A DNA stretch of 47,612 bases from NCBI GenBank assembly GCA_039810525.1, contig JBDHXE010000002.1, positions 1 to 47,612 on the forward strand. The letters are read 5' to 3'. Below the pieces are notes generated by a model. The model saw only the letters and a list, made by a program, of their open reading frames with translations. It was not told the origin of the DNA and searched no databases. The position numbers were made by a program, and so were the translations under genes. The stretch comes from JBDHXE01 sp039810525 (GTDB lineage: Bacteria > Bacteroidota > Ignavibacteria > Kapaibacteriales > UBA2268). Below are positions 9,364-18,664 of the stretch, in pieces; positions within the stretch are counted from its first letter, which is position 1, and each line of letters begins with the position of its first letter.

Positions 9364-9530
9364 AAATTGTGAGATTTATTTATTTCAGCATAACATAGGC
9401 TTATATTGAATATTAATATTTGTAATGGCACAGCTCTATAACATAAGAAGTTGCCTCATAAGTTAGATTTATATATTTTCGTTCATATTTCCTTGTTTTA
9501 AAATATTTATATAATTTAAAAAAAGTTGAA

Positions 9531-9549
9531 GGCGACAAGGCAGGTCGCC
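9531..9549. repeat. Inverted repeat, 6-bp GC stem
   Basis: GGCGAC and GTCGCC flank a 7-nt spacer. On the minus strand the stem is followed, after a 6-nt gap, by seven T, so it could also act as a weak terminator for the gene at 9761. Confidence 0.5.
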
Positions 9550-9586
9550 ATAAGCCCGTGACTGCAATAGACTTACGAAAAGGAAG

Positions 9587-9609
9587 CCCTACACTTGTGA
9601 AGAGTAGGG
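9587..9609. repeat. Inverted repeat CCCTAC/GTAGGG
   Basis: A 6-bp stem with an 11-nt loop begins inside the shared 11-mer GCCCTACACTT (9586-9596). The corresponding stem at 35731-35752 is longer (9 bp), so this copy looks degraded. Confidence 0.5.
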
Positions 9610-9662
9610 TTCTGAGAAGAATTCAAATAGTAAATGAAATCATAATTATAATCTTTTTGGAC

Positions 9663-9674
9663 GGAGCAAGCTCC
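9663..9674. repeat. Palindrome GGAGCAAGCTCC
   Basis: Two 5-bp arms are separated by AA. It is surrounded by GGAC and ACCCC, making it the most GC-rich spot of the island. Confidence 0.5.
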
Positions 9675-9760
9675 ACCCCTACTTAAACAAACAATATAAA
9701 TTATTCTTACACTATATCACTTTCTTATCAATCATTTTAAGTATGCTTTATCAATTTATC

Positions 9761-10328
9761 TTACCATTGGTAACCAATATCAAATCTAAATGTAGGCATT
9801 ACACCTGAATTTCTATTGAACTTGGCAACTACGGAATTGATAGCGCTTGAATTAAAATAATAATCAAAACCAAAAGCAAGCCCAATAGCAAAATCACTTG
9901 ATTCGAACCATTGCCAACCTATCAAAAGGCCAAAAGTACGTATAGTAACATTAGTAGCTATTGGTTCAACTTTATTATCAGGTATATCTACATTCGAATA
10001 CATTAAATTGGGAGCTATATAGAAACCTTCTAGGTATTTTTCCTTTAGGTGAAATCCTATATTCAAAATTAAATCCAAAGCCGCTCGTAGGATCAATATG
10101 GTAGTATTGTATTCCCAAACCAACTGAACTATTCGAAGATAAGCTTCTATAATACATAATATTTGCTGCATATAGATATAGTTTCAACGGATTTATAGTA
10201 ATTAAATTCTTTGCTATGCTTTGTACATCATTTGAATCTAATTTAGATTCATTAGTTTGGGAAAGCATTGGGAAATTCCCTAGCATTAAGCTAAGTATAA
10301 ATATTAAAGAAACATAAAAATACTTCAT
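9761..10328 (-). pseudogene. Outer-membrane beta-barrel protein gene (DUF3575-like) broken by one frameshift
   Basis: Two overlapping minus-strand frames (10328 to 9978, and an upstream-open frame ending at 9761) together make one plausible protein of about 190 aa. The first gives a signal peptide (MKYFYVSLIFILSLMLG) and barrel strands up to EYRISPKGK. The second continues YLEGFYIAPNLMYSNVDIP to the terminal FDIGYQW. Removing one A from the run of five (T run 10037-10041 on the plus strand) joins them exactly. The layout, with INPLKLYLYAAN early and a YLEGFYIAP strand, resembles DUF3575-type small barrels. It may be a real mutation, phase variation or a homopolymer sequencing error. Confidence 0.75.
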
Positions 10329-10503
10329 AAACACGCACTCCATAACAATTTAATTTAATATTATATCTTACTATAAAAATATAAAAATATTTTTTTTTAA
10401 AAAAATGTATATTTAATAAAATGAAAATAAAATACAATATAATTATGTTTTTTTATTAAAATTTGTGTAGGTTTAAAGAAACGATGTGTAAATATATTGA
10501 CAG

Positions 10504-11220
10504 TTAGAATGAAAATACAATTTTAAAAATATTTGCCCAATTAGTTAGCATTACCAATCTAATTCCTATCCAACTACCGAAACCAATAAATGTAAGTCCA
10601 GCAAATTGTCTGATTTTATTAATTGATGCTTCGGAGAGCCTATGCTTATTCTTATATACAATTAAGCCGAGTAAGTATAACCACAAAAAATTGCCTAAGC
10701 CAAAGCCAAATGAAAATGTAAAGAAATGTAAAGCAGTAGCTTCAAAAAAGTTAAATTTCTGTACCCAAGCGCTCATTACCGCTAATGAAGGTAAAAAAGT
10801 AGGATTAGCTATATTAGTCAAAGAGAGAGCTATACCAAGTAAGAATGGACCTTTTGTTTTGAGATTTTTAAGATAATCCGGAGGCTCTATTGCAGTATTA
10901 TCGACTGGCTCACTTTGCTTATTACATTTAAATTGTTTAAAACCATACAAAATTAAACCAGAAACTATTATTATTTGAAAAATTGCCGATATAATAGGGT
11001 AAGTAGTGAAGAAGTTGGTCAAAGTGGACTGAACTGCCGATGCGGCAAATATTGCTATAAGGCAGTAGATCATATCTAACATTGCTGTGCCAAACGACAT
11101 TTGGAATGTAGCTTTGCGTCCACTATCCAACCCCAACCTAATGCTTGTCATCGCAATAGGACCCGGCGGCATAGCTAATACGAAGCCTATAATAATACCA
11201 ATAATTAACGCAGTTAACAT
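10504..11220 (-). CDS. LysE/RhtB family exporter
   Basis: The 238-aa membrane protein begins GFVLAMPPGPIAMTSIRLGLDSGRKATFQMSFGTAMLDMIYCLIAIF, the family signature of LysE/RhtB amino-acid exporters (PPGP in helix I, GxxxGxxxxD in helix II). About six hydrophobic segments follow. It would export amino acids or similar small molecules across the inner membrane; the substrate is unknown. A polar linker around residues 100-118 separates the two halves, as in the family. The gene lies alone, downstream of the T9SS cargo gene but separated from it by a strong terminator. Confidence 0.83.
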   Translation of the reverse strand: MLTALIIGIIIGFVLAMPPGPIAMTSIRLGLDSGRKATFQMSFGTAMLDMIYCLIAIFAASAVQSTLTNFFTTYPIISAIFQIIIVSGLILYGFKQFKCNKQSEPVDNTAIEPPDYLKNLKTKGPFLLGIALSLTNIANPTFLPSLAVMSAWVQKFNFFEATALHFFTFSFGFGLGNFLWLYLLGLIVYKNKHRLSEASINKIRQFAGLTFIGFGSWIGIRLVMLTNWANIFKIVFSF

Positions 11221-11289
11221 CTAATTTCTATACTTATTACCTTATATTGACGAACAAAAATTTAAAACTGTGAAGATTATCTGACACAA

Positions 11290-11333
11290 AATAAAACATT
11301 TTTTGCAAATAATAAAGAAAAAAATGTTTTATT
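11290..11333. repeat. Perfect 15-bp AT-rich stem-loop
   Basis: AATAAAACATTTTTT (11290-11304) and its exact reverse complement (11319-11333) flank a 14-nt loop. The stem is symmetrical and U-flanked on both strands, so it could be a backup terminator or an mRNA structure 70 bp ahead of the LysE gene. Confidence 0.55.
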
Positions 11334-11454
11334 ATTTTATATTACTTATCTATAAATTTTCTAATTTCCTATATAGACATAGGTTTATAGTATGTGATAC
11401 TTTATTTTTCAATATAGATTACTAAAACATATTTTGTTAAATCATTTATAGTTT

Positions 11455-11495
11455 AAAAAAAATCACCTCCAAAATTTAAGAGTCTTGGAGGTGAT
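11455..11495 (-). terminator. Strong Rho-independent terminator of the T9SS cargo gene
   Basis: Read on the minus strand, a perfect 11-bp stem (ATCACCTCCAA pairing with TTGGAGGTGAT, 12-nt loop) is followed directly by eight T, 28 bp after the stop codon at 11524. Confidence 0.88.
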
Positions 11496-11523
11496 GATTA
11501 AACTCAAAATAAAATGATTAAGT

Positions 11524-14500
11524 TTACTTAATCTTGACTAATTTGCAAGTATATTTAGTATTACCACTATTTAATTCTATAAAGTAAACTCCGTTTTGTA
11601 GTTTACTTATGTTAGAATTGTAAAGATGTGTACCTGCAATTAGATTAATATTGTTTGCAAGGTCTTGTACTACTTTTCCACTCAAATCTCTGATTATTAG
11701 AGTAGAATTATACATATCTATTGGTGAATTGATTGTAATAGTAATATTATCATTAGCAGGATTCGGATGCACCGATATAGCATTAATTGGTGTATCGCCT
11801 TCATTATTTACTTTGGCAACAGGATTGCTAAGCTGAAGGGTGCCACTGCTGATAATATTATTTAATTCATCGTAAGTATTAAATTCTATCTCTGGATCTT
11901 TATCGTTTATTCCCGAAATTGTTAAGAATATTGGTACTACTTTGCTACCCTCGCTCACAGATTCTCCATTACCACCAAGAGCAATAATATATGAATTATC
12001 AGATTGTTTTAATGGGTAGATACGTACACCATTATCATCGGTAGCAGGTGGTCCTACGGCTATTATCTTTTGTTGATCAGATGTTTTTAACGTAATTGAG
12101 CTAATAGCATCTTTGTATGAGTTTTGATTATGTAAATAGATTGAGTATGTTCTAATCATACTTGGATGATTGTCTTTATCTACTCCTACTATATCACCAC
12201 CTACTCCCTTCACATAAGCAGTGTATTCTACTGGTTCGGAGAAGATAGGTTCGGTGATACCCTCCATAGTATATAAAAATCTAACATATACATTGAATTT
12301 GTGTAAATTGTTAGGATTGTCAAATACAATATCAAAATCAGAAATATTTCCCGGATTGATGCTGGAAGATATAAATGCAGTATTGCCTTCTACTGTACCG
12401 TTAGAACCATCATTAGCAGTTAATTTAGATAGCTTTACTTCACTACTTGTAAATTCTAATCCATGAATAACGACGTCATTATCAGGATCTTCAGGACTAA
12501 TTACCCAGAATTTACCATTGTTGAAGTCGCTCATTACTAATGATGTACTTTCAGGAGTAGATTGTTGTAATTTATCTTTAACTCCGGGTACAGTAATGTG
12601 CCCAAATCCTATATTGGTATCCCAAGGTAAGAATTTAATTCTACGAACGATAGTATAAGTAATAGTAGTATCACAAGTAACGCAATTACAATCTGTAAAT
12701 GCATATCTAATTGAGAATATAAGGCTATCACCACATAAGAAACCACCACTATAAGGAGGAAATATCATATTTAGTGATAGATTAGCTCCTGAAGACCAGT
12801 CGACACATGAGTCTGCGCCCCATACTGCTTCGCGAGAGTAAGGATATATCAATTGTGGGCCACTTCCGGGTGCTACCATTAAAGTAGCACTATTAATATC
12901 ACCATATATTCTATTCCAAGTAGATGAACTAAATGAACAGTATTTTTTCAAACGAGCAGATACAATAGTAGCAGAAAATTTTTGAATAGGATTAGGACCT
13001 ACTGATAAGTTAGTCAATAACCCTACATATCCAGTAGCACTGTTCCAAGTTAATTTCGGTTCTCTAATTTTCTTGAAAAACTCTTTACAGCAGTCTTTTG
13101 TACCAGTAGAGCCACCATCACAAGGAGGTAAATCTAATTTAATGCTATCTCTACATACTACTCCATTACACTGCAATGTATAGTATATTGTAACTGGGTT
13201 AGTAGTATTGGTATGCAAGAATGCACCACTAATAGTCCAAGGAGAACTAGTAATAGAGTATGAAGAAGGTGAAAATGTGCCATCAGGTGAACTAAAAATT
13301 ATTATACTTGGAGTGCAGCTAACAGCATGCATAGTAAATGCATAATATACATTGCCCGTAGCAGGATCTTCGCCTTTGCACACTATATCATATTTTACCT
13401 TTTCAAAGCATTTAGATGGCTGGACCACACTATCAATTACTTGAATACAAGCAATTTGAGATTCCAATTCACCAGCAATTTGATAATTTAATATACTACT
13501 TTGAATTAAATGTTTAGTCCAACCACTTGCTGCAAATGTATTACAAGAATTTTCACCTTTTTTGGCATTTGTATCAATTTTAGCAACAAATTGATATTCT
13601 GCACCTGTAAGGCCAACTGCGGTAGAGCCAAAATATATAGCCATATTTTTATCACCAATAGTTAGCCCCGAGCTCCAAGTTCCGTTTGTACCACAACCAG
13701 TCGTAAATGGGCTACCAGGCGCACCAGTTGGCAATAGATTATTGATATTAGCTAATAATCCAGTAGTATTGTTGTAAGGGAATACAGGATTAGGAATAGG
13801 TGTTCCCAAAATCGATACATAACTTATATCAAATTGACTTCCTCTATTAAAACAAGGTGCTAAAATTTGTTGATCTGCTGGGCTAACGTCTCTTGGTAAT
13901 AAATCTACAAAAGTAATATGACTAAGCGCGGCTGTGCCACTCGAATTTAGCTTTAATTTGTAATTAATTAAAGAGCCCGCAGTAGCAGTAATGCTATTAG
14001 AATAATTAGCATCATTAAGCTTTTTGATACCTTTTTGTAAATTAAATCCTACTACACCAGATACTAATACCATTTCTACGTTAGAGGTTTCAGTAGCATT
14101 GCCCAAAGAGCCACCGCTTACAGTGAAGTAGTTAGGTATATTCCCTAATGCAGAAGTATCTTTTACTTTTACATCAAATTCGATATAGTAATATGGCACT
14201 CCACCTGTACCATACATCCCACAGTTACTATAGAATATATTCTGACAAACTGCTGGTATAGATGGAAGTGTAGCTGTAACAGTATTAGTTGAAGGATTAT
14301 TGGAAAGATTGACTCCACTCCACTGTTGAGCAGGAGTAGGATTAGGATTACAATTAGGTAAACTCCAAGTATTAGAAATATAGAACGATGGATTGCCTAC
14401 ATATTCTAAATTTGGATCTAAAACATCGGTCAAGGTAACGCCGCTAAGAGCTTGCCCGCCAATATTTTGTATTCTTAATCTATATCTAAATATTGAGCCC

Positions 14501-15861
14501 GGAGTATAAGATGTTTGCTCTTGGCAAATATCTTTCCATAAGCAGGCTTTCGGTGCAGGAGTTGCAATATTAAATGAATTGCAAGCACTTATATTAGGTT
14601 GTATAGAAGTAAGGTGTACGCAGTTTGTTATGCTAGTCCCTATTATTGCATTGCTTGGTATAGTAAAGTTTACATATACATAGCCACATTGACCTACTCC
14701 TAAGCTACCAGTTATATTAACTATATTGCCTGAAATAGTGGCCGATATTGTATTAGGCCATACTGTACCCAAGCTTACTGAAGTAAGAGTATTTGGTACT
14801 GTATCTACTGCGGTAACAGGTAAGCTCGTAGTTCCATTGTTGCAAATATAAATTAAATACTGTCCAGCGCAGCCGGGCTGACCATTGGTGTACACCCATT
14901 TGCTTATAGTGCCACTATTGTAAGTATTTTTGGTTACACAAGTAGATGCACTTGTAGTAAAATCCGAACAAGAGCCTTGCACCGGTCCTAATGAGCCACT
15001 AAGAACAGCAGTATTGCCTATATTAGTATTACTTGGGAATAATGATATTGGGTAGTAAATACTAATATTACAGCTTGATGAATTGTAAGATGGTAGTGCA
15101 CTCATATTGCCTACGCTCCATGTTACAATGTTTCCTGATTGGGTGGCTCCACATGTAGAGCTTACTAATACAGCACCAGCTGGCAATGTATCGGTTACAA
15201 TGCCATTTACTAAATTTAGCTGCCCGGTTGTACCTACATTCTTATAAACAGTTACTTGATATGTTACTGTATCGCTACCAGTAGCCCAATTGCAACTTCC
15301 GCTTATATTAGCTAAACCGACTGGATATTTGACTATATGCCATGGGTTAGATGCTGTTGCTTTAGTCAATACATAGCCTGTACAAAATTCATAATTTTTG
15401 TTTTGATAAGTAGCTACTATACAAGCATTATTTCTTACCATATTACCCGGGCATGTAACTCCATTTGGGAAAGCTACGGTAATCGTGAATGAACCCGAGC
15501 AGCCGCTTGGTACACTTGCCCATGATAAAGAGAATAAACCTCCTTGAGAATTGATAGCAGGCGCAGTTACAGTGGGAGTACCGCAAGCACTATTGACCGT
15601 ATTGCCTAAATACAAAAGTGCTGGTGGTAAATTATCAGATATTGAAACATTAGTAGCACCAGCAGGTATAGTATAATATATAGTATAACTGAAATTCTGC
15701 CCACTTTGCACTAAGGTATCGCTTACTACTTTCTTCAAAATGAAACCACCTTGCGAGACTTCCGAAACCCAACTCTGAGATTTCAACATAGAGAATGAAC
15801 TAATAGAAATCAGCAATAAAAGCAACAATTTACTTATTGACTTGAAATATATTTTTTTCAT
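11524..15861 (-). CDS. Giant secreted T9SS cargo protein with DUF11-type repeats
   Basis: The 1445-aa product starts with a signal peptide (KKIYFKSISKLLLLLLISIS...SQ) and ends in a typical T9SS type-A sorting domain: VHPNPANDNITI at the start of the domain, IRDLSGKVVQDL, and a final LQNGVYFIELNSGNTKYTCKLVKIK segment. The first 850 residues hold several DUF11-like 'conserved repeat' domains, recognisable by phrases such as TYQVTVYKNVGTTGQL, VTDTLPAGAVLVS, YRLRIQNIGGQALSGVTLTDVLDP and YKLKLNSSGTAALSHITFVDLLP. It is Cys-rich for the family. It is probably a surface-attached or released structural/adhesin-like protein; the ligand is unknown. I start at ATG 15861, because a longer frame to 15918 would put 19 non-signal residues before the signal peptide. 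It has its own promoter and terminator. Confidence 0.85.
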   Translation of the reverse strand: MKKIYFKSISKLLLLLLISISSFSMLKSQSWVSEVSQGGFILKKVVSDTLVQSGQNFSYTIYYTIPAGATNVSISDNLPPALLYLGNTVNSACGTPTVTAPAINSQGGLFSLSWASVPSGCSGSFTITVAFPNGVTCPGNMVRNNACIVATYQNKNYEFCTGYVLTKATASNPWHIVKYPVGLANISGSCNWATGSDTVTYQVTVYKNVGTTGQLNLVNGIVTDTLPAGAVLVSSTCGATQSGNIVTWSVGNMSALPSYNSSSCNISIYYPISLFPSNTNIGNTAVLSGSLGPVQGSCSDFTTSASTCVTKNTYNSGTISKWVYTNGQPGCAGQYLIYICNNGTTSLPVTAVDTVPNTLTSVSLGTVWPNTISATISGNIVNITGSLGVGQCGYVYVNFTIPSNAIIGTSITNCVHLTSIQPNISACNSFNIATPAPKACLWKDICQEQTSYTPGSIFRYRLRIQNIGGQALSGVTLTDVLDPNLEYVGNPSFYISNTWSLPNCNPNPTPAQQWSGVNLSNNPSTNTVTATLPSIPAVCQNIFYSNCGMYGTGGVPYYYIEFDVKVKDTSALGNIPNYFTVSGGSLGNATETSNVEMVLVSGVVGFNLQKGIKKLNDANYSNSITATAGSLINYKLKLNSSGTAALSHITFVDLLPRDVSPADQQILAPCFNRGSQFDISYVSILGTPIPNPVFPYNNTTGLLANINNLLPTGAPGSPFTTGCGTNGTWSSGLTIGDKNMAIYFGSTAVGLTGAEYQFVAKIDTNAKKGENSCNTFAASGWTKHLIQSSILNYQIAGELESQIACIQVIDSVVQPSKCFEKVKYDIVCKGEDPATGNVYYAFTMHAVSCTPSIIIFSSPDGTFSPSSYSITSSPWTISGAFLHTNTTNPVTIYYTLQCNGVVCRDSIKLDLPPCDGGSTGTKDCCKEFFKKIREPKLTWNSATGYVGLLTNLSVGPNPIQKFSATIVSARLKKYCSFSSSTWNRIYGDINSATLMVAPGSGPQLIYPYSREAVWGADSCVDWSSGANLSLNMIFPPYSGGFLCGDSLIFSIRYAFTDCNCVTCDTTITYTIVRRIKFLPWDTNIGFGHITVPGVKDKLQQSTPESTSLVMSDFNNGKFWVISPEDPDNDVVIHGLEFTSSEVKLSKLTANDGSNGTVEGNTAFISSSINPGNISDFDIVFDNPNNLHKFNVYVRFLYTMEGITEPIFSEPVEYTAYVKGVGGDIVGVDKDNHPSMIRTYSIYLHNQNSYKDAISSITLKTSDQQKIIAVGPPATDDNGVRIYPLKQSDNSYIIALGGNGESVSEGSKVVPIFLTISGINDKDPEIEFNTYDELNNIISSGTLQLSNPVAKVNNEGDTPINAISVHPNPANDNITITINSPIDMYNSTLIIRDLSGKVVQDLANNINLIAGTHLYNSNISKLQNGVYFIELNSGNTKYTCKLVKIK

Positions 15862-15888
15862 TTTCAAACTCCAAATATTTTTAATGTG

Positions 15889-15918
15889 CAAATCTAAACA
15901 AACAAAAAGAAATAACAA
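15889..15918 (-). promoter_or_regulatory. Bacteroidota-type promoter of the T9SS cargo gene
   Basis: On the minus strand TTG (15918-15916, within TTTTG) is followed after exactly 19 bp by TAGATTTG (15896-15889), matching TTG-N19-TAnnTTTG. It lies 28 bp before the ATG at 15861. This is the best promoter match in the window. Confidence 0.65.
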
Positions 15919-15995
15919 AATTAATTATTATTAACAATTTTATTTTTTATATTAATTATATTATTTATTTCAAATTATTTTTTTTTAGAAGTATA

Positions 15996-17798
15996 TTATT
16001 TATACATTGATTCAATCAGATCATTATATTTATCTTCGATGAAATCTCGACGATAGCTCATTTTAGGGGTTAATTCACCAGTATCGGTAGTAAATGGTTT
16101 AGCAAGGATTTTAAATTTCCTTATTTTCTCAAATTTAGACAAATTTGTTTGATAAAATTCAATTTCATTTTTAAAAAAACTTATAATTTTAGCATTATTT
16201 ACTAACTCATCAGTCGAACCATTTTTGATTTGTAAATTATTAGCTAATGTATTAAGTAACTCAAAGTTTGGCACAATCAAAGCAGTAACATACTCTCTAT
16301 TATCGCCTATCAAAAAACAATGATCTATATATTTACAGAGGGTAATCGAGTTCTCTATAGGTTGAGGTGCAATGTTTTTACCTCCACTACTGACAAAAAT
16401 ATTTTTTTTCCTATCTGTAATTTTATAATTCCCTTTTTCGGTAATGATAGCTATATCGCCTGTATGTAGCCAACCATTTTGATCTAAGGCTTCATTTGTA
16501 GCCTTTATATTATTCCAATAGCCTTTCATTACATTAGGACCTTTTACTAATATCTCCCCATCATCGGCTAATCGAACTTCTACATTAACTAATGGCTTAC
16601 CAATAGTGCCATATTCAAAATCATCAAATCTATTAGCCGTTACCACTGGTGATGCTTCTGTAAGCCCATATCCTTGCGCTACTTCTAATCCAACAGCTCT
16701 ATAGAACATTTCTACTTTTGGCGATAGTGGCGCACCTCCACTAATTACTTTGGTTAACTTGCCGCCTAGTTTCATTCTAATTTTAGCGAAAACAAGTTTA
16801 TTAGCTATTTTATATAGTATATCATTTAAAAGAGAATTTTGTGAATTTTGTATTTTTAGTGCTTTTACATTACCTATTCTAATAGCCCATCCGAATATTA
16901 GCCTCTTCAATATTGATTCTTTAGAAATATTGATAAATATTTTCTTCTTGATTGTCTCCAAAAGCTTAGGCACAGCTGTTATTATTGTAGGGTTTACCTC
17001 TAATAATTGTGCGCTCATCGTATCTATCGAATCAGCTATGTTTATCAATGCACCGCTATAGAAAAGGGTATAGAATCCAGTGGTACGTTCATAAGCATGG
17101 CATAAAGGTAAAAACATTAGGGAAGATTCTTTACTAAAATCACCAAGAGAATTGATAGAAGACATCATATTAGCTATCAAATTATTATGAGTAAGCATTA
17201 CACCTTTGGGTATGCCTGTAGTACCGCTTGTATATATTATGGTAAGTAGATCATCTGGTAATATATTACTTATTATTTTATCTAAAATTTGTGTTTGTTG
17301 TTTCTTTGGAATACTATTTTTAGTTTGTTCTATCAGATGATTAATATTATACAAATATGTGGATTCAGTATTAATGTTGCCAGAAAAGCATATAATATGT
17401 TTTAAATTAGGCAAAGTATCCTTTATAGCATCTATTTTATTTAATTGATATTTATTGGATACAAAAACAGCTTTGGCTTGGCAATCATTAAAAATCTCCC
17501 ATTCTTGAAATGCAGTTAGAATAGGAAACAGGGGCACATCTATAGCTCCTATCATATTAATCGCAAAACAAGCGAGAATCCAATTTAACGAATTTTCGGC
17601 TACTATACCTATCCTATCATTTTTTTGCAAACCTAATTCTAATAATGATATCGCTAAGCATTCTACTTTATCTTGCAATTGACGATGACTAATACGTATA
17701 TATTCGCCATTACTTCTATAAGTAAAGGCAGTGTGACTATTAGAATATTTACTACAAATATCAATAAACAGCTCTGGTATATTATTATATATCATCAA
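15996..17798 (-). CDS. Long-chain fatty acid-CoA ligase (AMP-dependent synthetase)
   Basis: The 600-aa enzyme activates fatty acids with ATP and CoA via an acyl-AMP. It has the ANL-superfamily motifs in order: the P-loop YTSGTTGIPKGVMLTH at about residue 187, the GYGLTEASPV aromatic/Thr motif near 377, GWLHTGDIA near 440, and the hinge and lysine region DRKKNIFVSSGGKNIAP near 459. The length and the GGKNIAPQPIEN ending fit the FadD15/long-chain type common in Bacteroidota. No fatty-acid genes are adjacent. Whether it serves degradation or lipid recycling is not readable here. Confidence 0.9.
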   Translation of the reverse strand: MMIYNNIPELFIDICSKYSNSHTAFTYRSNGEYIRISHRQLQDKVECLAISLLELGLQKNDRIGIVAENSLNWILACFAINMIGAIDVPLFPILTAFQEWEIFNDCQAKAVFVSNKYQLNKIDAIKDTLPNLKHIICFSGNINTESTYLYNINHLIEQTKNSIPKKQQTQILDKIISNILPDDLLTIIYTSGTTGIPKGVMLTHNNLIANMMSSINSLGDFSKESSLMFLPLCHAYERTTGFYTLFYSGALINIADSIDTMSAQLLEVNPTIITAVPKLLETIKKKIFINISKESILKRLIFGWAIRIGNVKALKIQNSQNSLLNDILYKIANKLVFAKIRMKLGGKLTKVISGGAPLSPKVEMFYRAVGLEVAQGYGLTEASPVVTANRFDDFEYGTIGKPLVNVEVRLADDGEILVKGPNVMKGYWNNIKATNEALDQNGWLHTGDIAIITEKGNYKITDRKKNIFVSSGGKNIAPQPIENSITLCKYIDHCFLIGDNREYVTALIVPNFELLNTLANNLQIKNGSTDELVNNAKIISFFKNEIEFYQTNLSKFEKIRKFKILAKPFTTDTGELTPKMSYRRDFIEDKYNDLIESMYK

Positions 17799-17860
17799 TA
17801 TCTATGCAAATTAAGTTTGGCAAAAATTCAATTTATTAAAATTTTATTGATTAATTATGG

Positions 17861-18580
17861 TCATTTTTCATCTTCTATATTAATAGTATAAAATAGTTGC
17901 ATATCATCGAGTATCAGAGCTACCAAATTCCCAAGTGTCTTTACTTTTTTGTGATAGACACATCCACCATCTAATTTAATTAGATTAGTATTTAGCGATT
18001 CTTTAATATCGTTAATATTAGTAGGAGTATGTCCAACTATTAATTTGCGCCCATCTATTTTCTCGGATATTATAGAATTGATTCTTTTGCTAAGCATAGC
18101 TTTTGTATCTACAAACGGATTGTCTTTATCAAAATTTAAACCTGCATGCACACATACAAAATTGCCTTCTATATAATAATACTTAGTATTCTGAAAAAAA
18201 TCAATATATTTATCTTCTAAGAAAAGAGGGTTGATTACCTCGAAGCTATTTAAAGTAGTTTCGCCACCATTTTTCATCCAAGTAACAATAGATTTAGGAT
18301 CGGTAAGCGAATCTAAAAGATATTGCTCATGATTGCCTCTAAGAGCTATAATATTATAATTCATATTGATCAAATCAACAATATAATCTATAGTCTGTCT
18401 AATATATGGACCGCGATCTATATAATCTCCCAATAGTATTATTTTGTCATTCTTGCTGATTTTGCATATATTCATCAATAGGTGATTTAAACTATTATAA
18501 CACCCATGAATATCGCCAACTACAATTGTTCTCAAATGAATAACCCCTATTTTACCAAAAAGTATCAAAATACTTGCCAT
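17861..18580 (-). CDS. PPP-family serine/threonine phosphatase or ApaH-like metallophosphoesterase
   Basis: The 239-aa protein has the three metallophosphoesterase motifs in order: GDIHG (22-26), GDYIDRGP (51-58) and RGNHE (about 81-85), plus VGHTPTN and a late DGGCVYH that supply the remaining metal ligands. These fit bacterial PrpA/PphA-type phosphatases or ApaH relatives, so the substrate could be phosphoproteins or dinucleotides. The cytoplasmic protein starts at ATG 18580, but an in-frame TTG at 18535 would give the more usual opening (M)RTIVVGDIHG, and the first 15 residues look unlike the family. A TATCTTTG box lies upstream. Confidence 0.85.
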   Translation of the reverse strand: MASILILFGKIGVIHLRTIVVGDIHGCYNSLNHLLMNICKISKNDKIILLGDYIDRGPYIRQTIDYIVDLINMNYNIIALRGNHEQYLLDSLTDPKSIVTWMKNGGETTLNSFEVINPLFLEDKYIDFFQNTKYYYIEGNFVCVHAGLNFDKDNPFVDTKAMLSKRINSIISEKIDGRKLIVGHTPTNINDIKESLNTNLIKLDGGCVYHKKVKTLGNLVALILDDMQLFYTINIEDEK

Positions 18581-18635
18581 AAATTACTAAAATTATTATT
18601 TTGAAATTTAATAGAAAAGTTATATTTTTAGTTAC

Positions 18636-18643
18636 CAAAGATA
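18636..18643 (-). promoter_or_regulatory. Candidate -7 box (TATCTTTG) for the phosphatase gene
   Basis: TATCTTTG on the minus strand fits TAnnTTTG, 55 bp before ATG 18580. It lies in the divergent spacer shared with the histidine kinase gene. Confidence 0.35.
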
Positions 18644-18655
18644 AAATAATTATGA

Positions 18656-18659
18656 AGGA
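18656..18659 (+). promoter_or_regulatory. Ribosome-binding site supporting an ATT start
   Basis: AGGA (inside GAAGGAC) lies 5 bp before ATT 18665 and has no in-frame ATG, GTG or TTG to serve. The ATG at 18652 runs into a stop after three codons, so this Shine-Dalgarno points to ATT. Confidence 0.5.
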
Positions 18660-18664
18660 CTAAT

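Larger units (their letters stand above)
9364..9760. other. Convergent intergenic island with several palindromes, no gene
   Basis: These 397 bp separate two convergent genes and encode no credible protein. They hold CCTCATAAGT (9454-9463), a GGCGAC/GTCGCC stem (9531-9549), a CCCTAC/GTAGGG stem (9587-9609) and the palindrome GGAGCAAGCTCC (9663-9674). The stretch from about 9530 to 9690 is visibly more GC-rich than its surroundings. It shares the 11-mer GCCCTACACTT and the end-like CTCATAAGT with the element at 35675-35809, so it is probably the decayed remains of related mobile DNA. Confidence 0.5.
11221..11523. other. Intergenic region with two stem-loops, no gene
   Basis: This spacer between two minus-strand genes carries the terminator of the upstream giant gene (11455-11495) and a separate AT-only hairpin (11290-11333). 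I see no open reading frame or recognised RNA. Confidence 0.6.

Noticed and set aside
9531..9609. Possible structured RNA or tRNA-like fold in the GC-rich intergenic island
   Set aside because: No tRNA arms, CCA or anticodon loop; only short stems, better explained as mobile-element remains.
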